Source of the DNA: Spirochaetia bacterium
Lineage (GTDB): Bacteria; Spirochaetota; Spirochaetia; Treponematales; Breznakiellaceae
Assembly: GCA_026002265.1 (NCBI GenBank)
Contig: BOBG01000013.1
Coordinates: 1 to 33,268, forward strand
Direction: 5' to 3'
Length of the DNA stretch: 33,268 bases
In this document: in pieces, positions 6,129 to 17,198 of the stretch
Layout: every line of letters starts with the position of its first letter
How positions within the stretch are numbered: position 1 is the stretch's first letter
The notes under the pieces: model-generated
Told to the model about the DNA's origin: nothing
What the model saw: only the letters and a program-made list of their open reading frames with translations
Database searches by the model: none
Made by a program: the position numbers and the translations under genes

Positions 6129-7709
6129 TATGTAGGTTGCTATAGACGCATTCTGCCGGAAATATATCCTGGGAGTAATCGTCTTATCAAGAATACCATT
6201 TATACAACCCAGGATATTATTCGCGTAGAGTTGGGTAAATTGTTTGCGGTATTCATAATGTCCGGGCATGATGAAATAGGAATTGTTGCCAACCCTGTCT
6301 ATGAACCGTTGTACGTTCTTTTGATAATCCACGATTGAAAGCATTCCAATCTGCATCCAGGCATCGCCGGAACCAATAGCATCACCGGTGAAAATGATGT
6401 TTTTGTAAAAGTATACCAGGGATCCCGGGGTATGACCTATGATCTCAAAAGCTTCAAGCTTGTCTCCGCCCAGGGGGATGGAAAAACCGTTTTTGATTGT
6501 TTGCAGTTTCCCGATATCCGGACCTAAACGGGTAGGATAGGAATCTTTTTCGGCTTCATGAACATAGACGGCCTTTAGCTGGGACTGGCCGATAAAGTTG
6601 TCCAGGCGACTGATATGATCCCCGTGATGATGGGTAATAAATATGCTCATGGGCAGGGTTTTATTTACCAGAACATTATCCCTGATAAATTCGTACAGGT
6701 TGCCCGCACCCATGCCGGTATCAATGATGACTACCTTTTCGGCATCCTCTATAACATGGATCTTGCCCAGATGATAATCCAGTATTTCCGTCACACCGCC
6801 CACAGTCCTCTTTATCGTATAGCTCAGAGACGGGTCTATAGTATTACCTTTGGATCTGGCGAGAGATTGTTCAAAGAGCCAGTTGTAGGCGGTGAGGCCG
6901 GTGAAGATATGCTGCCAGGCTTCGTGGGAAGGGACAGTAGAACCGAGGGTATAATTTTCAGACTTGACGCTGACGCTGCCTGCGGCTTTCAATGCATCAA
7001 GCGCATCGGTCATGGCCTTTACGGGAACTACATCATCATCGGCGGCATGGTTAGCCCAAATAGCCATGTTTGCAATTGCCTTGAATGCGGCGCCACCGTC
7101 TGCATAGTATTTCTGATCCACTTTAGCGCTGATAGGGATAGCGGCAGCAAATTTTGTCGGGTTTTTCAGGATGTAATCCCAGACGCCGTCACCCCCGATG
7201 GAGATTCCCACAATATACAGCTTGTCAGTATCAATAGTGGGGTTTGAACCAATCAGGTCATTAAGGGCTTTAATAACCAGGGGATAAACGGTGCTATCGG
7301 ACCAGACCTTGCCAGAAGGGAGTTGAGGGGCAAGTACATGTACCGGGTTTTTCGAAATAAGATCATCCGCAGTCCAGAAAGTAGCGCCGTTGGTTTCAGT
7401 CAACTGGGATATATTATCGGTTCCAACACCTTTTTCTCCATGCAGATAGAGGACGAGGGGGTATTTTCCACCAGAATTCGCTCTGTTGACAAGCTGAGGA
7501 TCAACTGTAGGGTCAAAGTACCGGTAAGGTATCCGGTTATTCCCTTCTGTTACACTTCCAGCCCTGAACCCGCTGCTGGTCAGAGAAGCGCTTCTTTCTG
7601 CTAACGGAGATGCCATAATAGTACCGGCAAACCAGACTGAAACTACCAACGTCAGAAACAATGCCAATTTTTTCTTGTTCATTTTAAAACTCCTTTTCAA
7701 TTGTTTCAT
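6069..7709 (-). CDS. Secreted two-domain hydrolase: esterase/peptidase-like alpha/beta hydrolase fused to metallo-beta-lactamase fold
   Basis: The 546-residue exported protein has two catalytic modules. Residues ~55-285 are an alpha/beta hydrolase like PHB depolymerases and COG4099 'predicted peptidases': YLHGEKG (89-95), nucleophile Ser170 in GISIGG, Asp226 in ADDDVVPV, His262 in SHEAW. Residues ~295-490 are a metallo-beta-lactamase fold: HHHGDH (360-365), GHTPG with His426, TGDA with Asp443, PGH with His484, so all metal ligands are present. Two starts have good ribosome binding sites: ATG 7709 (GGAGGA) and ATG 7682 (AGGAG, giving MNKKKLALFL, the better signal peptide). The first nine codons come from the duplicated esterase leader, so 7682 is probably the ancestral start. 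Substrate unknown; two successive hydrolyses of one compound is my inference. Confidence 0.8.
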   Translation of the reverse strand: MKQLKRSFKMNKKKLALFLTLVVSVWFAGTIMASPLAERSASLTSSGFRAGSVTEGNNRIPYRYFDPTVDPQLVNRANSGGKYPLVLYLHGEKGVGTDNISQLTETNGATFWTADDLISKNPVHVLAPQLPSGKVWSDSTVYPLVIKALNDLIGSNPTIDTDKLYIVGISIGGDGVWDYILKNPTKFAAAIPISAKVDQKYYADGGAAFKAIANMAIWANHAADDDVVPVKAMTDALDALKAAGSVSVKSENYTLGSTVPSHEAWQHIFTGLTAYNWLFEQSLARSKGNTIDPSLSYTIKRTVGGVTEILDYHLGKIHVIEDAEKVVIIDTGMGAGNLYEFIRDNVLVNKTLPMSIFITHHHGDHISRLDNFIGQSQLKAVYVHEAEKDSYPTRLGPDIGKLQTIKNGFSIPLGGDKLEAFEIIGHTPGSLVYFYKNIIFTGDAIGSGDAWMQIGMLSIVDYQKNVQRFIDRVGNNSYFIMPGHYEYRKQFTQLYANNILGCINGILDKTITPRIYFRQNASIATYIGGGQNANVIYHQDRVTTMP

Positions 7710-7870
7710 AACAAATCCTCCAGAAATTTATTTGTAAGGACACATGTCCATACCTAATCGGCACAAAACTTTATGCCGAGATTAGCATTTTTTACCCATT
7801 TCCTGACTTATTTAGCCATAGTTCAGGCTCTGTCTTGATGGTAAATGACGTTGGCATTCTGCCCACCGCC
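7698..7870 (-). repeat. ~175-bp direct repeat, copy B
   Basis: This copy holds the start codon and ribosome binding site of the fusion gene, its upstream region, and a second copy of the C-terminal GGGQNANVIYHQDR codons. Together with copy A it brackets the whole fusion gene in direct orientation, so recombination between copies would delete that gene cleanly. Confidence 0.9.
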
Positions 7871-7891
7871 AAAGAAAGTGGATTTATTCAT
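7823..7891 (-). pseudogene. 22-codon remnant carrying the C-terminus of a lost fusion-gene paralogue
   Basis: A minus-strand frame starts with an ATG overlapping the lptC stop codon and reads MNKSTFF then GGGQNANVIYHQDRA and stop. The last 15 residues match the tail of the fusion protein except that DRA* replaces DRVTTMP*. It is best explained as the 3' end of a deleted tandem copy. The overlap with lptC would permit coupled translation, but a 22-residue product has no evident role. Confidence 0.6.
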
Positions 7892-8399
7892 TTTTAAATC
7901 CCTGTCCGCCTTCAGAAAATTCCCAGCTTTTTGAGTTTAATTGTGCGGAAAAACCCCAGCCGCTCATACTTGTTCCATCTGCTTTTTCAATAGAGGTATG
8001 ATCATCCGGCGAGCCGGTAATAGTCCGTTTAGTATCATCCCATTCTAAATGTCCGGTTGTAATGGTTGTTTCTTCAGAATCTGACGTGACTACAATGTTT
8101 CCATCCATCGTAAGATTGCCGGTTTCAAGCTCGATGCTGACAGTGTCTGCCTGCCCCGCGGTTTGGTTTTCAAAATGTTCAAAGGAAAAATTTTCACACT
8201 TCATCAGGGATTTGGCATCGAAACGTTCAACAGTATCTGCCTCAAATTGCAGTATCAACTCGCCGTTTTCCATCCGGATATATTCGACATCGCTAAGCAC
8301 AAGTGTCGGCCGGTCATCGTCCTTTCCGGATGTTCCGCCGTAATCAAAAGAACAGGCACCGAAAAATAAAGCCCCAATAAAAAAAATGAAATATTTCAA
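7884..8399 (-). CDS. lptC: LptC-like lipoprotein (LPS-export/OstA-type)
   Basis: The 171-residue product is a lipoprotein precursor: hydrophobic residues 3-14 end in FGAC, with Cys16 as lipidation site and the relaxed -3 residue common in spirochaetes. The mature part has the repetitive beta-strand pattern of LptC/OstA proteins (DVEYIRMENGEL, DGNIVVTSDSEET, TGHLEWDD, GSPDDHTSIEKADGTSMSGWGF). In that family it would bridge lipid transport from inner to outer membrane; many spirochaetes lack typical LPS, so the cargo is uncertain. The start is TTG at 8397-8399, overlapping the pyrG stop (TTGA) and preceded by GGAGG in the pyrG end, so it is translationally coupled to pyrG. Confidence 0.7.
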   Translation of the reverse strand: MKYFIFFIGALFFGACSFDYGGTSGKDDDRPTLVLSDVEYIRMENGELILQFEADTVERFDAKSLMKCENFSFEHFENQTAGQADTVSIELETGNLTMDGNIVVTSDSEETTITTGHLEWDDTKRTITGSPDDHTSIEKADGTSMSGWGFSAQLNSKSWEFSEGGQGFKNE

Positions 8400-10006
8400 C
8401 CCGCGCCTCCAGATTGAGAACGGACCGCCGCGATAAAATCCCGGAAAAGGGGCGCAGCCTCGGTTGGTTTGGATTTAAATTCCGGATGAAACTGCACGCC
8501 GACTGCCCACGGATGATCGGGCCATTCCGCTGCTTCCACAAGATCACCCGCCGGCGTCAGTGCAGCGATATTTAAACCGGATTCCGCCATTGCGTCCCGG
8601 TATTGATTTGAAAATTCGTAACGATGCCGGTGCCGCTCATGAATATTGCTTTTTTTATAAGCTGTAAAGATATGTGTACCGGTTTTTGCACACGACTCAC
8701 TCTGCCCCAGCCGCATTGTTCCGCCGTAATCCTTTATGTTGACTTGATCTTCGAGAAGGCTGATCACAGGATGCGTGGTTTCATGGTTAAATTCCGTAGA
8801 ATCCGCATCATTCCAGCCGAGTACATTCCGCGCCCACTCGATCACCATAATTTGCATTCCCAGACAAATGCCGAGGTACGCAATCTTATGCTCCCGCGCC
8901 CAGGCCGCAGCAATCAGCATGCCCTTAGTTCCCCGCTGCCCAAAGCCGCCCGGAATCAGAATCCCGTCAATATTCCCCAAAATTTCTTCCGGCTTTTCAC
9001 TCTCTTCGAGCCGGCTCGAATCGATTTTACACAATTCAACAATCGTACCGGTTTCAAGACCCGCATGAAAAAGCGCCTCGTAGACCGATTTGTACGAATC
9101 GTGGAGATCCATATATTTTCCGACAATTCCAACCCGGACCGATCCATGTCGCGCCGCAAATTTCTCCATCATTATCTTCCATGGACGAAGATCCGCATGC
9201 CGGCTTTCAACCCCCAGCTTTTTCAGTACGACCTGATCCAATTTTTGTTTATAAAAGATCAGCGGAATTTCATACACTGTCGTATTTACATCATAAGAAA
9301 CAAAAACTGCGTCCGGATCCACATTGGTAAAAAGGGAAATTTTCCGGCGTGTGTCTTCCTCAAGCATCACCGGCGCCCGGCACACGAGAATATCCGGCTG
9401 AATCCCCTGCTCCTGCATTGATTTAACCGAATGTTGAGTCGGCTTCGTTTTAAGCTCGCCACCAGCCACTTCCGGGATCAAGGTCAGATGTACGGATAGC
9501 GCATTTCCCCGGCCGGATTCCGTGATCAGTTGACGGGCAGCCTCCAAAAAAGGAATCGATTCAATGTCTCCAACTGTCCCGCCGATTTCCACAATCGTAA
9601 CATCAGTCTCCGGACTCGCAGCTGCAAGAATTCGTTCTTTAATTTCATCGGTAATATGGGGAATCACCTGCACGCACCGTCCCAGATAGCGTCCTTCCCG
9701 TTCCTTCCGGATCACCGATTCGTAAATCTGGCCGGTTGTGATAGAATTCGCCTTTGAAAGCGGAGAGTGGGTAAAGCGCTCATAATTTCCCAGATCAAGA
9801 TCGGTTTCCGCGCCGTCATCGGTCACAAAAACCTCACCGTGCTGGTAGGGACTCATCGTGCCGGCGTCAACATTTAGGTAGGGATCGCATTTGACCATAC
9901 ACACAGACAAGCCCCGGCCCTCCAGCAGCGCGCCGAGCGAAGAAGCCGCTACACCCTTGCCAAGACTCGAACAGACTCCGCCGGAAACAAAAATATACTT
10001 TCTCAT
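8396..10006 (-). CDS. pyrG: CTP synthase
   Basis: The 536-residue product makes CTP from UTP, glutamine and ATP. The N-terminal amidoligase domain shows KYIFVSGGVCSSLGKG and DPYLNVDAGTMSPYQHGEV; the C-terminal class I glutamine amidotransferase shows the nucleophile in LGICLGMQ and the His/Glu pair in VQFHPEFKS. Length is typical. A TGATACTTT sequence (extended -10 type) ends 8 nt before the ATG and no strong ribosome binding site is seen. It is followed by lptC with a 4-nt overlap, and pyk lies 70 nt upstream on the same strand, so pyk-pyrG-lptC may be partly co-transcribed. Confidence 0.97.
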   Translation of the reverse strand: MRKYIFVSGGVCSSLGKGVAASSLGALLEGRGLSVCMVKCDPYLNVDAGTMSPYQHGEVFVTDDGAETDLDLGNYERFTHSPLSKANSITTGQIYESVIRKEREGRYLGRCVQVIPHITDEIKERILAAASPETDVTIVEIGGTVGDIESIPFLEAARQLITESGRGNALSVHLTLIPEVAGGELKTKPTQHSVKSMQEQGIQPDILVCRAPVMLEEDTRRKISLFTNVDPDAVFVSYDVNTTVYEIPLIFYKQKLDQVVLKKLGVESRHADLRPWKIMMEKFAARHGSVRVGIVGKYMDLHDSYKSVYEALFHAGLETGTIVELCKIDSSRLEESEKPEEILGNIDGILIPGGFGQRGTKGMLIAAAWAREHKIAYLGICLGMQIMVIEWARNVLGWNDADSTEFNHETTHPVISLLEDQVNIKDYGGTMRLGQSESCAKTGTHIFTAYKKSNIHERHRHRYEFSNQYRDAMAESGLNIAALTPAGDLVEAAEWPDHPWAVGVQFHPEFKSKPTEAAPLFRDFIAAVRSQSGGAG

Positions 10007-10076
10007 ATAGCTCTAAAGTATCACCGAAGGGAGAAAAGGGGAAGGTCGGCTCCTCACCTTATGGGGCTTTCTAACA

Positions 10077-11855
10077 TTAAATAATTCCTTCGTAGATGAT
10101 CCGTTCTGCTCCGTCCAGCGTGACGGTGATGCTGTCCTCAAAAAGCTGCATAGCACCGGGAATTATTCCTACAAACACAAGATCCGGATTCAGCGTGAGG
10201 AGTGCATGCCGGGACAATTCAGAGGTACCTTCAAGGATGATGCCTTTAATCTGGCTGACAACCGGCCGGAACGCTTCGTCTAATGTATGAGTCAGAATAA
10301 TTTCACCCTGCTTTTTTTGGAGAAAGTCTTCCGCACTGTTGATTTTGACAATCCGTCCCGTGCACCGAGCGCCGAAACCCCGGCGTCCGCGTCCGAGAAT
10401 ATGTCCAATGACATGAACCCGGATACTGTTTGTGGCAAGGGTTGAACCAACCGGCAAACCGGCTGCTACAACCACTTTATCGCCGGTCACGGCAAATCCC
10501 TCCTTGACAGCCGCAGCGATGGAGCCTTGGATCATAGCTTCGGAATCGTTTTCTTTACTGACTGCAACCGGTACAATGCCCCAATACAGAAGCATCCGGC
10601 GCCGGACCTTTTCATTGCATGTAGCGGCAACGATGGGATGTCTCGGCCGGTATTTGCTGATTAATTCAGCGGTGTGTCCGGTTAATGTCGGGGTGATGAT
10701 GCAGGACGCATTGATACTGTCGGCTGTGATGGTGGCGGCTTCGGCAATAACATGGTTGAGTTCATGTTCTGGAGCCAAGTGCCGCCGGTGCTGTTCAAGA
10801 ATTTCCCGGTACGGTTCTGAAGATTCGGCACTGCGTGCGATTCGGTCCATCATTTCAACAGCCAATTCCGGGTACTCTCCATTGGCAGTTTCGCCGGAAA
10901 GCATGATACAATCTGCACCGTCTAGAATTGCATTCGCCACATCACCGGCTTCAGCACGAGTGGGCCGGGGATTGTGAATCATAGAATCGAGCATTTGAGT
11001 GGCAGTTATCACCGGTTTTCCTTCAGCATTGCACAGCTTGATGATATTTTTCTGTGCAAGAGGCACTTGTTCCGGCGGAATTTGTACCCCTAAATCACCC
11101 CGTGCAACCATGATTCCGGCCGACACCCGGATAATTTCTTCAATATTACTTAATCCTTCTTCATCTTCGATTTTAGAGATCACCAGCATATCGGATCCAA
11201 TGGATGCAAGATATTTTTGGATAGCAATAACATCGGAAGGCTTCCGGATAAACGATGCCGACACATAATCCATGCCCTGCTCATGCCCAAAAAGCAAATC
11301 CTCTTTATCTTTGTCTGACAGAGCCGGAAGCCGGGTATGGACACCCAAAACATTGACATTTTTCCGCGAACCGAGACTCCCGCCAGTTTCAACCGTACAT
11401 TTCATAGTACGTCCTGCTATAGAATCAACGACAAGTTCCAATAATCCGTCTGCGATGAGAATCCGCGCTCCGATTTTTATATCATCAACCAGTGCCGCAT
11501 AACTTACCGTGATACATCCGGCATGGGAAAAAGCTCCTTGGGGCCCGGTTGCATCAGCCTCAGCCACAACATCAACCTGCTGTCCGTCCGTGAGGAGAAC
11601 TTCCCAGTTGTCTTTTACCACACCAGTACGGATTTCCGGACCCTTTGTATCTAAGATTAGAGCAACCGGCAGCCCTTCAGCCGCAGATGCCTCTCGCACC
11701 AGTGCAATCCGGGCAGCGTGTTCCGGATGACTTCCATGTGAAAAGTTGAAACGCGCTAGGTTCATACCCCGGCGGATCAGCGACCGTACAGTGGCTATAG
11801 AATCAACTGCCGGTCCCATAGTACACACAATATGGGTATTACGAATAATTTTCAT
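10077..11855 (-). CDS. pyk: Pyruvate kinase with C-terminal phosphohistidine-swivel-like domain
   Basis: From ATG 11855 the protein has 592 residues and catalyses PEP + ADP to pyruvate + ATP. Signatures include NTHIVCTMGPAVDS, RFNFSHG, ILDTKGPEIRTG, the active-site segment ISKIEDEEGL, MVARGDLGVQIP and ITATQMLDSM. After the ~470-residue kinase comes an extra ~110-residue module (GFGARCTGRIVKI... GIILEGTSELSRHALLTL) like the PEP-utilising-enzyme mobile domain found at the end of Bacillus-type pyruvate kinases. The open frame extends 46 codons further upstream, but those codons read an intergenic RAYT repeat; the start at 11855 aligns with the family and lies 6 nt after a TATACT box, suggesting a leaderless message. 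Confidence 0.95.
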   Translation of the reverse strand: MKIIRNTHIVCTMGPAVDSIATVRSLIRRGMNLARFNFSHGSHPEHAARIALVREASAAEGLPVALILDTKGPEIRTGVVKDNWEVLLTDGQQVDVVAEADATGPQGAFSHAGCITVSYAALVDDIKIGARILIADGLLELVVDSIAGRTMKCTVETGGSLGSRKNVNVLGVHTRLPALSDKDKEDLLFGHEQGMDYVSASFIRKPSDVIAIQKYLASIGSDMLVISKIEDEEGLSNIEEIIRVSAGIMVARGDLGVQIPPEQVPLAQKNIIKLCNAEGKPVITATQMLDSMIHNPRPTRAEAGDVANAILDGADCIMLSGETANGEYPELAVEMMDRIARSAESSEPYREILEQHRRHLAPEHELNHVIAEAATITADSINASCIITPTLTGHTAELISKYRPRHPIVAATCNEKVRRRMLLYWGIVPVAVSKENDSEAMIQGSIAAAVKEGFAVTGDKVVVAAGLPVGSTLATNSIRVHVIGHILGRGRRGFGARCTGRIVKINSAEDFLQKKQGEIILTHTLDEAFRPVVSQIKGIILEGTSELSRHALLTLNPDLVFVGIIPGAMQLFEDSITVTLDGAERIIYEGII

Positions 11856-11861
11856 ATAATG

Positions 11862-11867
11862 AGTATA
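11862..11867 (-). promoter_or_regulatory. Putative -10 box of pyk (TATACT), leaderless geometry
   Basis: TATACT ends 6 nt before the pyk ATG (11855), so transcription would begin at or next to the start codon. No Shine-Dalgarno is present. No good -35 is visible; the equivalent position lies in the adjacent GGTCTGTCCC repeat. Confidence 0.55.
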
Positions 11868-11883
11868 GCATAGATTTTTAAAA

Positions 11884-12022
11884 GGGACAGACCTCCAGCT
11901 TTGAATTCCGAATTTTGGGGACAGACCTCTGTATTTGTTTATATTATAACGAGATAATAAAAAAAGAAATTCGTACAACCTTGAAAGATTCATCCTACTG
12001 TTGGGGAATGGAGACAGACCTC
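11884..12022 (+). repeat. Three copies of the GGGGACAGACCTC intergenic repeat
   Basis: Copies are at 11884-11895, 11917-11929 and 12010-12022 (the last reads GGAGACAGACCTC). All are in the same orientation between the divergent pyk and hydrolase genes. The sequence matches the end of the RAYT element at 24603-25248. No gene is seen in 11856-12133. Confidence 0.75.
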
Positions 12023-12086
12023 AAGCTTTGGGACATTTTTGTTATGAGGCCGGTGCCTCATTCGGATTCACTCTGGAATCTACTAG

Positions 12087-12127
12087 TTGAAAAAATTAAT
12101 ATTCCAATGTAGAATGTTTTTTATAAA
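12087..12127 (+). promoter_or_regulatory. Promoter(s) of the 12134 hydrolase
   Basis: TTGAAA (12087-12092), 17 nt, TAGAAT (12110-12115) is one good match and would give a leader of about 12 nt. A second -10-like box TATAAA (12122-12127) ends 6 nt before the ATG and would give a leaderless message. No ribosome binding site is visible. Confidence 0.6.
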
Positions 12128-12133
12128 CAATAT

Positions 12134-13051
12134 ATGGCAAGTTTTTTATATCATATAGCTGAAACAATTGCACGCTTCCAAGGACATAAAAAGGTTTTTA
12201 GCCTTAAAGCTCCGGAATTTTCACACTATGTGGAATGTCACAAGAATACCCAAAAAAAAGATCCGCCGCGCTTTATCGCAAAAGGGTATCTCCTTTCCAC
12301 AAAAAAAATTCAACAAAGACCATGCTATGTGTTAAGTCCCCGGAATCCTGAACCCGTGAAAAAAGTTGTGCTTTTTCTCCATGGCGGTGGATTTATCTTT
12401 GAGATGCACTGGACTCATTGGTCAGTTGTTTCAAAATTAGTGGATAAATTATCAATTCCGGTGTGGGTTCCGGCCTATCCACTGTTACCTGACAATGAAT
12501 TACTGAAAATAGTTGAAATGATTTTTGCTGTGTACGCCGACATGAGAAAACAATATCCGGAAGCGGATATTATTTTTTTAGGAGATTCTGCGGGCGCCAA
12601 TCTTGCGCTTAGTTTTTGTCACCACAACAAAAAACTCTCCAATCTGCTACCGATGCCGGATCGCCTTATTCTCGTTTCTCCGGCCATGGCGACAGAGCGG
12701 GATCCGGTTATTTTAGAAGAAATGCGCCGGATTGAACCTTTTGACATAATGCTTTCGCCACAATTAATGGAATCAATGACGAATGTTTTTCACCTTGATC
12801 CAAGCTATGAAAACTATTTTTCCGCGCCTCTTTATGGAGATTTTTGCGGTTTTCCGCCGCTTTCAGTTTTTGCCGGCACTCACGATAGTTTTTTCCCGCA
12901 AATCCCCCGGTTCGTTGAACGAGTCCGGTCCGATGGGATTCCGGTGGAATTTATCCGTGGAGAAGGAATGATGCATGTGTGGCCCTATATACCGGTAGCA
13001 AAAGAATGTACATCAGCGTTGTCAAAAATATTCTACGAAATCCGGCGTTGA
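12134..13051 (+). CDS. Alpha/beta hydrolase, hormone-sensitive-lipase-like (acetyl esterase type)
   Basis: The 305-residue product has no signal peptide and is probably a cytoplasmic esterase. It shows the oxyanion-hole motif LFLHGGGFIF, the nucleophile elbow GDSAGAN, the acid residue in AGTHDSFFPQ and the catalytic His in GMMHVWPY. Length is typical of the HSL/BD-FAE family. It is followed by rnfA after 72 nt with a promoter of its own between them. Substrate cannot be inferred from sequence; carboxylic or acetyl esters are usual. Confidence 0.85.
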   Translation: MASFLYHIAETIARFQGHKKVFSLKAPEFSHYVECHKNTQKKDPPRFIAKGYLLSTKKIQQRPCYVLSPRNPEPVKKVVLFLHGGGFIFEMHWTHWSVVSKLVDKLSIPVWVPAYPLLPDNELLKIVEMIFAVYADMRKQYPEADIIFLGDSAGANLALSFCHHNKKLSNLLPMPDRLILVSPAMATERDPVILEEMRRIEPFDIMLSPQLMESMTNVFHLDPSYENYFSAPLYGDFCGFPPLSVFAGTHDSFFPQIPRFVERVRSDGIPVEFIRGEGMMHVWPYIPVAKECTSALSKIFYEIRR

Positions 13052-13060
13052 AAATGGCTC

Positions 13061-13088
13061 TTGCGAATTTTAAAATGCCAGCTATAAT
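13061..13088 (+). promoter_or_regulatory. Sigma-70-type promoter of rnfA
   Basis: TTGCGA (13061-13066), 16 nt, TATAAT (13083-13088), followed by GGAGG about 7 nt before the rnfA ATG at 13124. This gene therefore has a conventional leader, unlike several neighbours. Confidence 0.65.
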
Positions 13089-13123
13089 GAGTACCGAAAT
13101 AAACAGCTTCCGCGGAGGAAAAT

Positions 13124-13699
13124 ATGAATCTGTTTCAAATATTTATTTCAGCCTTTTTGATTGATAATATAATATTGATGCGGTTTTTAGCTCTCTGTCC
13201 ATTCATTGGAATGAGTGCCGATGAAGATAAGGCAACCGGCATGGGGCTTGCTGTGACCTTTGTGACCATACTTGCAACCGCGGTGACATGGCCGCTGTAC
13301 CGGTTTATTCTCGAACCTCTGCATTTGGTATTTTTGCAGATTTTAGTTTTTATTCTGGTAATTGCCGCACTCGTGCAGCTTGTGGAATTTTATCTCAAAA
13401 AAACTGCACCCGCGCTCTACGGATCCATGGGGATTTACCTTGCGCTCATCACCACAAATTGCGCGATTTTAGCAGTAACATTTGACGTGATTTCAAATGG
13501 TTATACTTTTTTTGAATCTCTTGTCTACGCGCTCGGTGTTGCCCTCGGGTTCATGCTTTCGCTCCTTTTGTTAGCCGGAATCCGGCGGAGAATCCGGACG
13601 AGTCCAGTTCCGGCCTTTCTCAAGGGAACTCCGATTCTCTTTATCACGGCTGCCCTGCTCTCCATGGCTTTTACCGGTTTTTCCGGTCTGGTCAAGTGA
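13124..13699 (+). CDS. rnfA: RnfA/NqrE-family membrane subunit of an Rnf ion-translocating oxidoreductase
   Basis: The 191-residue protein has six predicted membrane segments and the family's two conserved cysteines, in ALCPFIGMS and in TTNCAILAV, which in Rnf/Nqr complexes hold an iron-sulfur centre at the RnfA-RnfE interface. The complex couples ferredoxin:NAD oxidoreduction to Na+ or H+ pumping across the inner membrane. Normally it is encoded in an rnfCDGEAB cluster, but no other rnf gene is in this window: the neighbours are an esterase and a beta-galactosidase. It could also be a close paralogue with a different partner. Confidence 0.85.
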   Translation: MNLFQIFISAFLIDNIILMRFLALCPFIGMSADEDKATGMGLAVTFVTILATAVTWPLYRFILEPLHLVFLQILVFILVIAALVQLVEFYLKKTAPALYGSMGIYLALITTNCAILAVTFDVISNGYTFFESLVYALGVALGFMLSLLLLAGIRRRIRTSPVPAFLKGTPILFITAALLSMAFTGFSGLVK

Positions 13700-16906
<3,207 letters not shown>

Positions 16907-17198
16907 AGGGACAGTCCCTTTTTAGTGCCGGTATCATGTGCCAAAGCTGATTCCTATCATTTATACTTTATTTAGGCAAAGAAATGTTCAGATTTCTCCA
17001 AATAGAGTTTAAAGAGTTTCAATTATATGTATGAACCGGCAGATTTTTGATATTATATGGGTGTATGAAATAATATTCCCTTACTCTTTTCGCGATATGT
17101 CATTATGTGATACCGGAAAAGTCATTGATGAGGAATACCTGTCCAAATGAAGGTATTAATTGTTACAACTTCGTGAAGAGAGTCTTAGTGGTACTTGA
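16907..17198. other. AT-rich intergenic region with RAYT-type repeat
   Basis: GGGACAGTCCC at 16908-16918 begins 2 nt after the lacZ stop codon and is a variant of the repeat around the 17199 RAYT. Otherwise I see no gene or RNA here. Confidence 0.5.

Noticed and set aside
8624..9421. 265-codon plus-strand frame
   Set aside because: It lies antisense within pyrG and shows no family features.
11856..11993. N-terminal extension of pyruvate kinase (46 extra codons)
   Set aside because: The extension translates the intergenic RAYT repeat, and the family N-terminus and a -10 box place the start at 11855.
16908..16924. Intrinsic terminator of lacZ (GGGAC-A-GTCCC followed by TTTTT)
   Set aside because: The loop would be a single nucleotide, which cannot close; the sequence is better explained as a RAYT-type repeat, though a role in termination is not excluded.
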